Below the pieces are notes generated by a model. It searched no databases. It was given only the letters and a program-made list of their open reading frames with translations, and was not told the origin of the DNA. This document shows, piece by piece, positions 1-8,472 of a stretch of 32,388 nucleotides of DNA; within the stretch, counting starts at the first letter, position 1; every line of letters begins with the position of its first letter. The position numbers and the translations under genes were made by a program. Source of the stretch: a virus; IMG/VR virus record IMGVR_UViG_3300021600_000016, positions 1-32,388 of that record. One strand, 5' to 3'.

Positions 1-271
1 CCGAAGAACCGCTAGTTCCGTCCGTTCCTGAACTACCTGAGGTACCATCTGTTCCTGAACTACCTGATGTACCATCCGTACCGCTCGAACCTGATGTTCC
101 TGAACTACCTGATGTACCATCCGTACCGCTCGAACCTGATGTTCCTGAACTACCTGAGGTACCATCTGTGCCACTTGAACCTGATGTACCATCCGTTCCA
201 CTTGAACCTGATGTACCATCAGTTCCTGAAGAACCACTAGTTCCTGAACTACCGCTAGTACCTGAAGTTCC
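1..271 (-). repeat. Gly-X-Y triplet-coding repeat with a perfect 45-bp tandem duplication
   Basis: The stretch encodes 30 uninterrupted Gly triplets. At the DNA level a 45-bp unit (15 residues, five triplets) is present as two identical adjacent copies at 51-95 and 96-140, with a partial third copy starting at 141. The perfect identity, including synonymous positions, suggests recent expansion by slippage or recombination. Confidence 0.85.
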
Positions 272-1156
272 CGTTCCACCCGTAAAATTAATTATTACAT
301 TACCACTTCCGTTATCTATAACAGAAGCACCTGAAAATGTCATTCCTGTAACGTTTGTTGCCGTTACACCTGACGTGGCATCATAAACTGTAAGAGGACT
401 TCCTCCTCCACCGCTTGTAAATCCTGAAACATTAACTGAAGAACCATCGCTATTATTTAAAGTAAGCGTGCCTGTTCCACTATTATATGTTCCACCTGTT
501 ACAGTACCCGTAAATCCTGTAATTGTTACTGATGTACCGTCATTATTATATAAATCTAATGAAGTTGTTGCAGAATAATATGTACCACCTGTAACAAACG
601 TGTCGTTTAAATCCGCAATTCTCCATCTTGCATTATTTTTTGTAACACCACTAACACCTTCAATTGTTGAACCTGTCCAAGCATCGATAAGTGCCGCACC
701 ACCAGCAGTATCATTTAATACCGCATAACCACTACCACCAGAATCATAAATTGACCCGTCAGTTTCAGCAACATTCCATAAACTATTATAGTTTGGTATT
801 GTATATTGATACGTTGTTAAATTTTCTTGAACAAAAACCAACATACCCAATCTTCTTCTACCCGAAGAAATTCCATCGTTATTAAGGTTTAATTGATTAA
901 TAACAGGTGGGCTATATGGAACGTATCCACCACACACAAAACTAATAGGAATTACATTACCTGAAAAGTTAACAGGTCCTCCATTGTCATAAATAGTTTG
1001 TGGAATTACCCACTCTAAATCAGCTAGATTCCACACTTCCATGTATCCACCAATACTATTTACACTAAAAATTACACCTGTATCTGATTCTCTAGTCACA
1101 GAAACTGGACCATTTATAATTGTACTTGATGTTGGATTTTTATATTGAAAGCTCAT
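1..1156 (-). CDS. Collagen-like tail fibre protein, 3' end outside window
   Basis: An open frame runs from an ATG at 1156 to the window edge (385 codons, no stop), so the C-terminus is missing. The first ~190 residues are a globular region I do not recognise (it begins MSFQYKNPTSST). Two related beta-type repeats follow, each with the pattern TVTGGTY...L.NNDGTSV.ITGF, at about residues 200-255. From residue 296 onward every third residue is Gly: 30 consecutive triplets of the types GTS, GSS and GTD. Such Gly-X-Y runs form collagen-like trimeric stalks in phage fibres; this one has no proline. The gene is the last of the fibre cluster in the window and follows the Thr/Pro-stalk gene by 30 bases. 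A receptor-binding or fibre role is inferred from composition and position; the tip domain is not visible. Confidence 0.75.
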   Translation of the reverse strand, partial: MSFQYKNPTSSTIINGPVSVTRESDTGVIFSVNSIGGYMEVWNLADLEWVIPQTIYDNGGPVNFSGNVIPISFVCGGYVPYSPPVINQLNLNNDGISSGRRRLGMLVFVQENLTTYQYTIPNYNSLWNVAETDGSIYDSGGSGYAVLNDTAGGAALIDAWTGSTIEGVSGVTKNNARWRIADLNDTFVTGGTYYSATTSLDLYNNDGTSVTITGFTGTVTGGTYNSGTGTLTLNNSDGSSVNVSGFTSGGGGSPLTVYDATSGVTATNVTGMTFSGASVIDNGSGNVIINFTGGTGTSGTSGSSGTSGSSGTDGTSGSSGTDGTSGSSGTDGTSGSSGTSGSSGTDGTSGSSGTSGSSGTDGTSGSSGTDGTSGSSGTDGTSGSS

Positions 1157-1170
1157 TTGTTTTTTCTTTA

Positions 1171-1180
1171 TTATTAAATA
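1171..1180 (-). promoter_or_regulatory. TATTTAATAA box before the collagen-like fibre gene
   Basis: The minus strand reads TATTTAATAA, ending 14 bases before the ATG at 1156 and starting just after the stop of the upstream gene. The same TATTTA core at nearly the same spacing precedes four other genes in this window. It could be a phage-specific late promoter or an A/U-rich translation signal; the sequence alone does not separate these. Confidence 0.35.
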
Positions 1181-1186
1181 TCTTAT

Positions 1187-2953
1187 TTATGCGCTTACAA
1201 GCGTTCCCCCTTGGAAATAATTTGGTAAAGTTGCGGTTCCTAAGTTGAAGTCAGTAAACGCATATGTTGAATACATTCTATAAACTCCAGCAGGTATATT
1301 AGTATTTCCAGAATAATTTATAATTAGACTGTTATATGTTGCACTCATTGTTCTTGAAATCATACCTCCAGCAGAAGTACCATTTTTAACTGTTGAATAT
1401 TTTTGTCCTGGTGTTGCACCTGTTGGAACAATCACAGTAACCCAGTTACCTGATACCGCAGTAAATGCTCCTGTTGGTATTTGAACTGTTTGGAATACGT
1501 TTTGTATGATAGGATTACCATAAATATCATTACCTGAACATCCGCCTATACATATTGGTGTTTGAATAATTGCAGGCTCACTACCACCTGAAAGATTCCC
1601 TGTCCATCCAGTATAACTTAAATAAGCATTCATTTGAGCGTCAAATGTTGCTTGATTTGATGATGGTGCAGTAGGAACAGTGTTAAATCCTTTCCAAGTA
1701 CTACCTTTTGATGTCATCCAAGTATTTAAATTTCCTCTGGCAGGACTCGCACTTGTATCAATAAACAAGTACGCAAATAATGGTTGATTAGTTGGTGTTG
1801 GTGTTTGAGTATTTGTTGGCGTATTAGTATTTGTCGGTGTATTAGTATTTGTTGGTGTCTGAGTTTGAGTTGGTGTTTCTGTGTTAGTTGGCGTATTTGT
1901 TGGAGTCTGTGTTGGAGTTTCAGTATTTGTCGGTGTTTGAGTTGGTGTCTGAGTTGGAGTTTCTGTGTTTGTCGGTGTTTGAGTTTGAGTAGGTGTTTCC
2001 GTATTTGTAGGAGTTTGAGTTTGAGTTGGAGTCTCAGTATTGGTTGGTGTATTTGTATTAGTTGGAGTGTTTGTTGGAGTTTCTGTCGGAGTTTCAGTAT
2101 TTGTCGGTGTTTGAGTTGGTGTCTCAGTTGGTGTAGGAGTTTGAGTTTCTGTTGCAGTTGGTGTTGAACCTGCAGTTGCGGTTGTACTTGGTGTTGGTGT
2201 TTGAGTTTCAGTATTAGTTGGTGTCTGAGTTGATGTTGGCGTTTCTGTATTTGTAGGAGTTTGAGTTTGTGTCGGTGTTTCTGTAGGAGTTTGTGTTGGA
2301 GTCTCAGTATTAGTTGGCGTTTGAGTTTGGGTTGGAGTTTCAGTGTTAGTAGGAGTTTGAGTTTGAGTTGGTGTTTCAGTATTTGTAGGTGTATTTGTTG
2401 GAGTCTCGGTATTTGTTGGTGTGTTAGTAGGTGTTTCAGTTGGTGTAGGAGTTTGAGTTTCAGTCGCAGTAGGTGTTAATCCAACAGTTACTGAAGGAGT
2501 TGGTGTTTGAGTTTGAGTTGCAGTATTTGTCGGTGTATTTGTTGGTGTCTTAGTATTAGTTGGCGTTTGTGTTTGAGTTGGTGTTTCTGTATTTGTTGGA
2601 GTTACTGTTGGTGTTTGTGTATTTGTTGGAGTCACTGTTGGTGTTTGTGTTTGAGTTGCGGTATTTGTTGGAGTAGGTGTTGGACTACTAATAATTGAAG
2701 TAACTGAAGGTGTTGGAGTTGGTGTTGGCGTTGCACATTGAAGGGTAACAACTACACCATTTAACATTTCGTTTCTTGTCTGTGCAGAATAATAAATTAC
2801 AGTATCAACATAAACATTAAATGGCCCTAAAGCATTTGAATTAGACGCTAATCTAACAATGTAAGAAGTACAACCTGTAACCGTTAATTGTTGTTCGATT
2901 TGAGTTGCACATCCTGGAGCGTTATTTGTTACTAATATAGAATATGTGGACAT
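1187..2953 (-). CDS. Tail fibre-like protein with a long Thr/Pro stalk
   Basis: The 588-residue product has three parts. Residues 1-73 form a small domain with Cys residues. Residues ~74-390 are almost wholly T, P, N, E and Q with Thr at alternate positions (units such as TPTNTE and TPTQTQ). Residues ~390-588 form a globular C-terminal domain beginning FAYLFIDTSASPA. The middle must be an extended, non-globular spacer, probably polyproline-like and possibly glycosylated on Thr. The C-terminal domain is not recognised; as the distal part of a fibre-cluster protein it is a candidate receptor-binding or adhesive head. Start chosen: the ATG at 2953, 13 bases after a TATTTATTAA box. The function is inferred from layout, not homology. 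Confidence 0.7.
   Translation of the reverse strand: MSTYSILVTNNAPGCATQIEQQLTVTGCTSYIVRLASNSNALGPFNVYVDTVIYYSAQTRNEMLNGVVVTLQCATPTPTPTPSVTSIISSPTPTPTNTATQTQTPTVTPTNTQTPTVTPTNTETPTQTQTPTNTKTPTNTPTNTATQTQTPTPSVTVGLTPTATETQTPTPTETPTNTPTNTETPTNTPTNTETPTQTQTPTNTETPTQTQTPTNTETPTQTPTETPTQTQTPTNTETPTSTQTPTNTETQTPTPSTTATAGSTPTATETQTPTPTETPTQTPTNTETPTETPTNTPTNTNTPTNTETPTQTQTPTNTETPTQTQTPTNTETPTQTPTQTPTNTETPTQTPTNTPTNTETPTQTQTPTNTNTPTNTNTPTNTQTPTPTNQPLFAYLFIDTSASPARGNLNTWMTSKGSTWKGFNTVPTAPSSNQATFDAQMNAYLSYTGWTGNLSGGSEPAIIQTPICIGGCSGNDIYGNPIIQNVFQTVQIPTGAFTAVSGNWVTVIVPTGATPGQKYSTVKNGTSAGGMISRTMSATYNSLIINYSGNTNIPAGVYRMYSTYAFTDFNLGTATLPNYFQGGTLVSA
1788..2734 (-). repeat. Low-complexity Thr/Pro-coding repeat
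   Basis: About 950 bases of degenerate short-period repeat encode the Thr/Pro stalk. The basic protein unit is six residues (18 bases), with larger blocks recurring: a block containing TPTATETQTPTPTETPT appears twice. The repeat explains several long open frames on the opposite strand, which are artefacts. Confidence 0.85.
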
Positions 2954-2966
2954 CCGATGTTTTTAT

Positions 2967-2976
2967 TTAATAAATA
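2967..2976 (-). promoter_or_regulatory. TATTTATTAA box before the Thr/Pro-stalk gene
   Basis: The minus strand reads TATTTATTAA, ending 13 bases before the ATG at 2953, in a 70-base intergenic gap. It is identical to the box before the giant baseplate gene at 18121-18130. Confidence 0.4.
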
Positions 2977-3023
2977 CCACAACAATACTATTTCAGTAAA
3001 ACTTATTAAAAATAATGAAAGGT

Positions 3024-3350
3024 TTAACAGATAGTGAAAAGACAATTTGATTCTTGAATATCAATATTGACAATACAAGAAACTAATTCAATCGTAATTT
3101 GGAACGCACAACCAAAATCACATTGTATTAATTTAAAGATGCTACATCCATTGTTATCAGTTAAGGTTAACATTATTTCAGGAGCGGTATTAAATATTGA
3201 AGGTATTGTACTATTGTATTCAACTGTAGGTGGAACAGGTCCTGTATTTATAGTACCAAGTAAAGTTTGATAGTTACCATATACATCTGATATGTAGACA
3301 TCAATTGGGTATGTACCTCCCGATATTTCCGTTATTCTTACTTGTTTCAT
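3024..3350 (-). CDS. Small Cys-rich tail-associated protein (108 aa)
   Basis: The start is the ATG at 3350, which overlaps the stop of the upstream SprB-repeat gene as ATGA. A TTG at 3359 would add three residues but is a poorer choice. The protein begins MKQVRITEISGGTYPIDVYI, and its SGGTYP and LTDNNGCS motifs resemble one repeat of its larger neighbour. The last ~35 residues carry five Cys and end in FTIC. It looks like a stand-alone or degenerate SprB-type module, probably a structural partner of the upstream protein through translational coupling. No specific function is recognised. Confidence 0.65.
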   Translation of the reverse strand: MKQVRITEISGGTYPIDVYISDVYGNYQTLLGTINTGPVPPTVEYNSTIPSIFNTAPEIMLTLTDNNGCSIFKLIQCDFGCAFQITIELVSCIVNIDIQESNCLFTIC

Positions 3351-5488
3351 GTTAAACAAATTGTATCATAAACAATTATCAGTTCAATTATAATTTCTTG
3401 ACCGTCTAAACTATTATTTGTTGTACTTGTTTCAATAGTTATTTGATTGTTCGCAGCATCAACACTAATATTACCAATTCCTGGTATTGTTTGTAATAAC
3501 GCAACAACCGTATCATAATAAAGATTATCACTTGGAGCGTCAATCAAAGAAGTTGATGTGTAAAAACTTTGACTTGTTGTCAAACCTAAAGGATTAACAG
3601 AAACTTTAACACTAAAGTCGGCAGATATTAAATTACAACTTGTATTACCTGATGTTAAATCGTCATAACCATCATTTAACATTTGTAATAAACCATATTT
3701 TGTTTGGGATTGAATATTAAACGATTGAGACCCCATAACATATGTTTGGTATGACACATAAGTTGCGTCACAATTAATATTAATAGACCTTAACACTGAG
3801 CATCCATCATCATCAATAATTGTTACACTATATGTACCGCCAGTTAATCCTGTAACCGTAATTTCTTGTGGATTACCATAAACATTATCTGACCAATCAA
3901 AAATAAACGGTGGTGTTCCCGAAGAAATAAACGCAGTAATTGTACCTTCTGAACCTGTACCACAAGAAGTACTATATAAACTATAATCTAATTGTGTACT
4001 TGCATTAACATAAACTTGAGTTGTCTGTGTACATCCAGTATTATCCGTAACAGTAATCGTATGTTGACCTGTCGATACATTATTAAATGTAACCGCAGAT
4101 TGTGAAGTATTATTAATATTAACCAAACCATCCAATGAATAATCAAATGGTGGTTGACCTCCATTAGTTTTAGTAACCGTAACATATCCATTACTTTGAT
4201 TACAAGTTGTTCCTGTGGTTTCAGTTGAAATTGTAAAAGTATTTGTTGTGTATAATGTAACCTCATTCATATAATAACACCCTGAAGCGTCTTGAACTGA
4301 AACCGTGTAAGTTCCCGAATATAATCCTGAAAAAAGTTGGTTTGTTTGGTTGTTGGCGATATTCAATACGTTCCCATCGGGATATATTAAAGTATAAATG
4401 TATGGTGAAGTTCCACCATTAACCGAAACGGTTATAGAACCACCATTACTTGAACATGTTGAACCTTGTGTTGCAATGCTAACTGAAGTAATTCCATTTG
4501 GTGATGTTAATACTGTTCCCGCAACAAATGTACATAAAGCAGCGTCTGTAACTTGAATACTATACGCACCTGGTGATAATCCTGATAACGTCCACGTTGT
4601 CGGATATTGTACCGTAACATCCCCCGTAGATGCAGAATAATAATAAGGTGCAGTTCCTCCCGTAATTTGAATGGTTAAGACCCCATCATTAGAAAAACAT
4701 GTTGGCTGTGTTGTGGTAAATGCTCCGAATCCGATAGGTGCAACATTATTTACTGTTGCCGATTTGGTTGTTACACATCCATAAGAATCTGTAACATTAA
4801 CAGAGTAAACCCCTGCGGTTAATCCTGTAACTGTTGACCCTGTGGCACTTGTTGTCCAAAGGTATGTATAAGGTGGAGTTCCTGTTAACCCTGTAACCAT
4901 AATCTTACCCATAGGATTACCTCCGCAAGATGAATTTGGTACCACATATAACCCATAATTTAATGTATCCGAATCTTCAACAATAAAATTAGAGGTTTGA
5001 CCCGTACAACCACCCAAGTCAACGACCCTCATATAATATGTTCCAGCGGTTAAACTTCCAAAGACAACTGTTGGTTGATTTGTTGTTGCGGATTGTGAAA
5101 ATACGCCATCACCATGATATATGTAAAAATCTGCCGAAGAGTATTCCGATGTAGAACTACCCGTAACCGAACCATTATTTAATGAACATGTCGTACCTTG
5201 TACCGCAAGGACACTTGCACATACACCGCTTGATATAGGTATGTTGATATAAAGTTCATTGTTTATTGGTAGAGTACTATCATTAACCCTAACCGCATAT
5301 GTTGTAGCACTTAAACTAGTTTTTACAGCTGGTTGTGTTGTTATAATATTTGGCGATAATACAGGACTTAACCATTGTACCGTATAAGGTGATGTACCAC
5401 CAGTCAAACTTAAACTGATTGAGCCCGAGTTTGTATTTGAACAATCTCCTGTTACCGCAATATTATAATTAAAAATTGTTGATGGCAT
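3347..5488 (-). CDS. Tail protein built of SprB-type beta repeats
   Basis: The 713-residue product contains about seven tandem units of roughly 75-85 residues over residues ~1-560. Each has the SprB-repeat signature: (S/T)GGTxPYxYxW early, GLxxGxYxVxVTD later, then a GC dipeptide. SprB repeats are known from large surface adhesins and gliding-motility proteins of Bacteroidetes. Residues ~560-713 are a different, unrecognised C-terminal domain. The gene starts at an ATG overlapping the upstream stop by one base (TAATG) and sits between a baseplate protein and fibre genes, so it is most likely a virion protein, perhaps a fibre shaft or adhesin. Repeat recognition is strong; the virion role is inferred from context. 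Confidence 0.7.
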   Translation of the reverse strand: MPSTIFNYNIAVTGDCSNTNSGSISLSLTGGTSPYTVQWLSPVLSPNIITTQPAVKTSLSATTYAVRVNDSTLPINNELYINIPISSGVCASVLAVQGTTCSLNNGSVTGSSTSEYSSADFYIYHGDGVFSQSATTNQPTVVFGSLTAGTYYMRVVDLGGCTGQTSNFIVEDSDTLNYGLYVVPNSSCGGNPMGKIMVTGLTGTPPYTYLWTTSATGSTVTGLTAGVYSVNVTDSYGCVTTKSATVNNVAPIGFGAFTTTQPTCFSNDGVLTIQITGGTAPYYYSASTGDVTVQYPTTWTLSGLSPGAYSIQVTDAALCTFVAGTVLTSPNGITSVSIATQGSTCSSNGGSITVSVNGGTSPYIYTLIYPDGNVLNIANNQTNQLFSGLYSGTYTVSVQDASGCYYMNEVTLYTTNTFTISTETTGTTCNQSNGYVTVTKTNGGQPPFDYSLDGLVNINNTSQSAVTFNNVSTGQHTITVTDNTGCTQTTQVYVNASTQLDYSLYSTSCGTGSEGTITAFISSGTPPFIFDWSDNVYGNPQEITVTGLTGGTYSVTIIDDDGCSVLRSININCDATYVSYQTYVMGSQSFNIQSQTKYGLLQMLNDGYDDLTSGNTSCNLISADFSVKVSVNPLGLTTSQSFYTSTSLIDAPSDNLYYDTVVALLQTIPGIGNISVDAANNQITIETSTTNNSLDGQEIIIELIIVYDTICLT

Positions 5489-8472
5489 TATTTATTACAA
5501 TTTATATTAATATTTATTCCAACATTTAAAGTAACGGTTTCCTGTAAATTTTGAGAAACACATCCTAAATTTGTTATTGTTAATTTATTACCATTTAAGA
5601 AATATGTGTAGCCATAATCATATAATGTCGGTAGATAATCGATTAAAGCATTTCTCCATTGTGAATTTGTTGGTACATCAGTATATCCATATCCATTATA
5701 GAAAGTTTCTTGAATTAAAATTTGATTATTGATTCTTAAGTCAACAAACCATTCAGTTTGAACAGAATTTTGATAACACTGATTAAGTGTTAATCCACTT
5801 GATGACAACATGTTATTAATTCGATTAGAGAGAATACTATTAAAGTTAGAAACGGTAATGTCTCCATTTAGCCATGGATATATGTAAAAATCAACATATT
5901 CGGTATTACATGTGTAATCGAAGATACTTGAAATGATATAACACGGGTCAACAGGGACTGGTATAAATTGACAACCTCTTTGTCTTCTATAAACAAATTT
6001 TTGTTTGTGGAAGATTGAGTTCTCCAATCTAACCCCGCCATTCCAAATGGTTGTGGCAGGAACCATCTGTTCCACCAACTTAGTCCAATAAGGACCTATA
6101 CCATTCACGTAATCAATTAACTTTTGATAAGTGTACTTGTTGTTAGGTAACCCGACAGTTTGTTCTGATTCAATGTATTTCCACCAAATAGATTGTAGTG
6201 TTGGATAACCACCAGTTTTACCATCAGTTATGTATTGTCTATTTCTTGTGTTAATCATATTCTGCCAAAAAGTTTGGGAGAATTCAAAGAACGTTTTCTT
6301 CTTAGGCTTTGGGTCAACATAAGTCCAATCAACCCCACCTGGCACAGGATAACCAACCGTTAAACCTGATTCAGGAATCGGGTAATCATATTTTCTTGAT
6401 TGAGCCCAAACATCATAAACAAGACCTTGTCCTGGATTTAGGAATATATCAACATTCTTAACATTTAACACTAATTTCTCATTATCAACAAAGTAATACG
6501 CATTATAATCCCCTTGAGTCGATAGTCTAACTTTATCATCGTCTGCCAACCAAGATTTATTATTATCAACAATCTTTTGAAGTTTGAATCCTTCATTCAT
6601 GTATGGGAAATCTCTAAACCTATTTAAATAGGTTTGACCATATGTGAATGGTTGTAATTGTGTTTGTATACTAAAGTTCTGTCCTGTGTAAACATTTCCC
6701 GTAAGTACAACATTATCAGGACTTCTATGTGATGGTGTTGTTTCATACCAACCCGCTCCAATTTGGAAGAAATAAGTTTCTGTATTGACAGGAGCCTTAG
6801 GGTATCCTTCAAAGTCCATTGGGTATGCTGCTAATGTAATATTAGTGTCAGTGTATGTGGCGTTTGTTGTGAATGCGGTATATAAATGTCCGTAAACACT
6901 ATAAGTTTGACCTGGTGCATATGTAGGTGTTTGTTGAACATAAGTTCCACCCGATATTTGAGCCCATTGATAATAAAATTGGTCAAGATTTATTTTTTGG
7001 TCGGCCAAATAAATGTGTTCGTTGTATTCAATCAATGAATCTGGCGCCCCAATTAATCTTAATAAAAATTCAATAGACCTTCTTGTACCTTTTGATTTAA
7101 AAAGATAAGAAGCATTAAGAATTAAGTTTCTATAATAAGCGTAGTTTAACTCTGTTGGTGTTAAAGCTCTTGCATAACCAGGATATGTTGGTGTTGAGGT
7201 ATTACCAAAAACAGAACCTAAAAAATCTTCGTTTGTAATCGGTGAGAAATTAGACGACCATCCCAATGTTTGAGATAAATTGGCTAATAATTGTGAAGGT
7301 ATATCATTTGATGGATTATAGTTTACGGAATTCATGTAAGCCAACCCTTCAACAAATTGTTTAATTTGGTCAAAACTCCTACCATAAATTTGGAATATCT
7401 TTTCAACCTTTCTGCCCAAAGTATCAAATTCTTTTAATGAATCTGAAACCAAGAATCTTGAAATTAAATTAGTTTTAAATGAATCTAAGTTAATTGCAAT
7501 TGCTTGGATTTGTTCCAAATAAGAATCAAATAAGAATGAACGAATGTCCAAATTCCAAGGACCATCTTTTGGCCAAGTAACTTGTTGATAATCCGTATAT
7601 GTTTGACCGTATTCATTTTGTTGTGGTACTTGAAATACCGCAGTATATTCAGGTCTAACTAATCTGTTAACTAAGAATTTCTCAACCTCATCAAAACTTT
7701 CTTGAAAGACTTTGTCAACAATATAATCATTTGGTCTAATTTGAAATTCTCTTTGTAGTGTTGTCGCTGTTGAGCCAAATGGTGCCCCTGAAACATAAAA
7801 TGTTAAGTTTCCTGAAGATAAAGTCTCTGACGGAACAAAGGCTAAAATTTTATAAATGTTATCATCAATACTAACACAATAATCCAAATAAGTCTCATTA
7901 ATATTTCTATAAGGTGAAACATCTAATTCTCTAAGGGCTAAGTTGGTTGCAGCACTAACCGAATAATCAATATCAAATGGATTACGAATCCTATCAACAT
8001 TTACTTTAAAATAAGTCTCATCTGTTTGTGTGTCATAAACGATATCATAAGCAGTATCACCTGTGATATAATTTCCATTACTAAATTGAACATCTATTGA
8101 TGCCGGAAAATAATTAATAACACGAGTAATTGAAACCCTAAATCTTTCAGATAAAGAGCCATACATTGAAAAGTTAAGAACTTGAGTAATATCGTAGTTA
8201 GGATAAACTCTAAATTGAGTTGCAAGTATTCTTCTACTTTCTTCTAAACTATCGATACTCATCATATCCAATGTCATTGGTTCAGAGAACGCGCCAACAT
8301 TGAATGTTCGATTAACTTTTTCAGTTACTCCTGTTGTAAACTCAAAATTACCTTGCGTAAGTCCTCCTCCCTCAACAGTTTGTAATCCTACAATGTTGTC
8401 AGAGAAAGTACCCGCTCCGTTACCTGGTCTTGGTGGGTAAAAATATTTAGTATTTGTTGTGTTTACTGCCAT
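5488..8472 (-). CDS. Baseplate wedge protein with P2 gpI / T4 gp7-like region
   Basis: This is a 994-residue protein. Residues ~345-480 follow the pattern of the phage tail protein I family (P2 gpI): a long helical stretch, LANLSQTLGW, then a helix reading YRNLILNASYLFKSKGT and RRSIEFLLRLIGAP, the region that in gpI proteins precedes the interface with the gp6-like partner. In contractile tails gpI corresponds to T4 gp7, which together with two gp6 copies forms the wedge heterotrimer. The much larger size suggests extra peripheral domains at both ends. It is coupled to its neighbours through TAATG overlaps. The domain assignment is by motif pattern from memory; a profile search would settle it. 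Confidence 0.6.
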   Translation of the reverse strand: MAVNTTNTKYFYPPRPGNGAGTFSDNIVGLQTVEGGGLTQGNFEFTTGVTEKVNRTFNVGAFSEPMTLDMMSIDSLEESRRILATQFRVYPNYDITQVLNFSMYGSLSERFRVSITRVINYFPASIDVQFSNGNYITGDTAYDIVYDTQTDETYFKVNVDRIRNPFDIDYSVSAATNLALRELDVSPYRNINETYLDYCVSIDDNIYKILAFVPSETLSSGNLTFYVSGAPFGSTATTLQREFQIRPNDYIVDKVFQESFDEVEKFLVNRLVRPEYTAVFQVPQQNEYGQTYTDYQQVTWPKDGPWNLDIRSFLFDSYLEQIQAIAINLDSFKTNLISRFLVSDSLKEFDTLGRKVEKIFQIYGRSFDQIKQFVEGLAYMNSVNYNPSNDIPSQLLANLSQTLGWSSNFSPITNEDFLGSVFGNTSTPTYPGYARALTPTELNYAYYRNLILNASYLFKSKGTRRSIEFLLRLIGAPDSLIEYNEHIYLADQKINLDQFYYQWAQISGGTYVQQTPTYAPGQTYSVYGHLYTAFTTNATYTDTNITLAAYPMDFEGYPKAPVNTETYFFQIGAGWYETTPSHRSPDNVVLTGNVYTGQNFSIQTQLQPFTYGQTYLNRFRDFPYMNEGFKLQKIVDNNKSWLADDDKVRLSTQGDYNAYYFVDNEKLVLNVKNVDIFLNPGQGLVYDVWAQSRKYDYPIPESGLTVGYPVPGGVDWTYVDPKPKKKTFFEFSQTFWQNMINTRNRQYITDGKTGGYPTLQSIWWKYIESEQTVGLPNNKYTYQKLIDYVNGIGPYWTKLVEQMVPATTIWNGGVRLENSIFHKQKFVYRRQRGCQFIPVPVDPCYIISSIFDYTCNTEYVDFYIYPWLNGDITVSNFNSILSNRINNMLSSSGLTLNQCYQNSVQTEWFVDLRINNQILIQETFYNGYGYTDVPTNSQWRNALIDYLPTLYDYGYTYFLNGNKLTITNLGCVSQNLQETVTLNVGINININCNK

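Noticed and set aside
51-155. CRISPR-like direct repeats
   Set aside because: The copies are adjacent with no spacers and are in frame within a coding collagen-like stalk.
168-386. Plus-strand open frame with VPEVPLEP-type repeats
   Set aside because: It is the antisense image of the Gly-triplet region of the partial minus-strand fibre gene, which stays open over 385 codons.
1784-2698. Plus-strand Cys/Trp/Ser-rich open frames
   Set aside because: They are read through the opposite strand of the Thr/Pro repeat; the composition is an artefact of the repeat and no start signal is present.
3351-3359. TTG start adding three residues to the 108-residue protein
   Set aside because: The ATG at 3350 overlaps the upstream stop as ATGA, the usual coupled arrangement, and is the better start codon.
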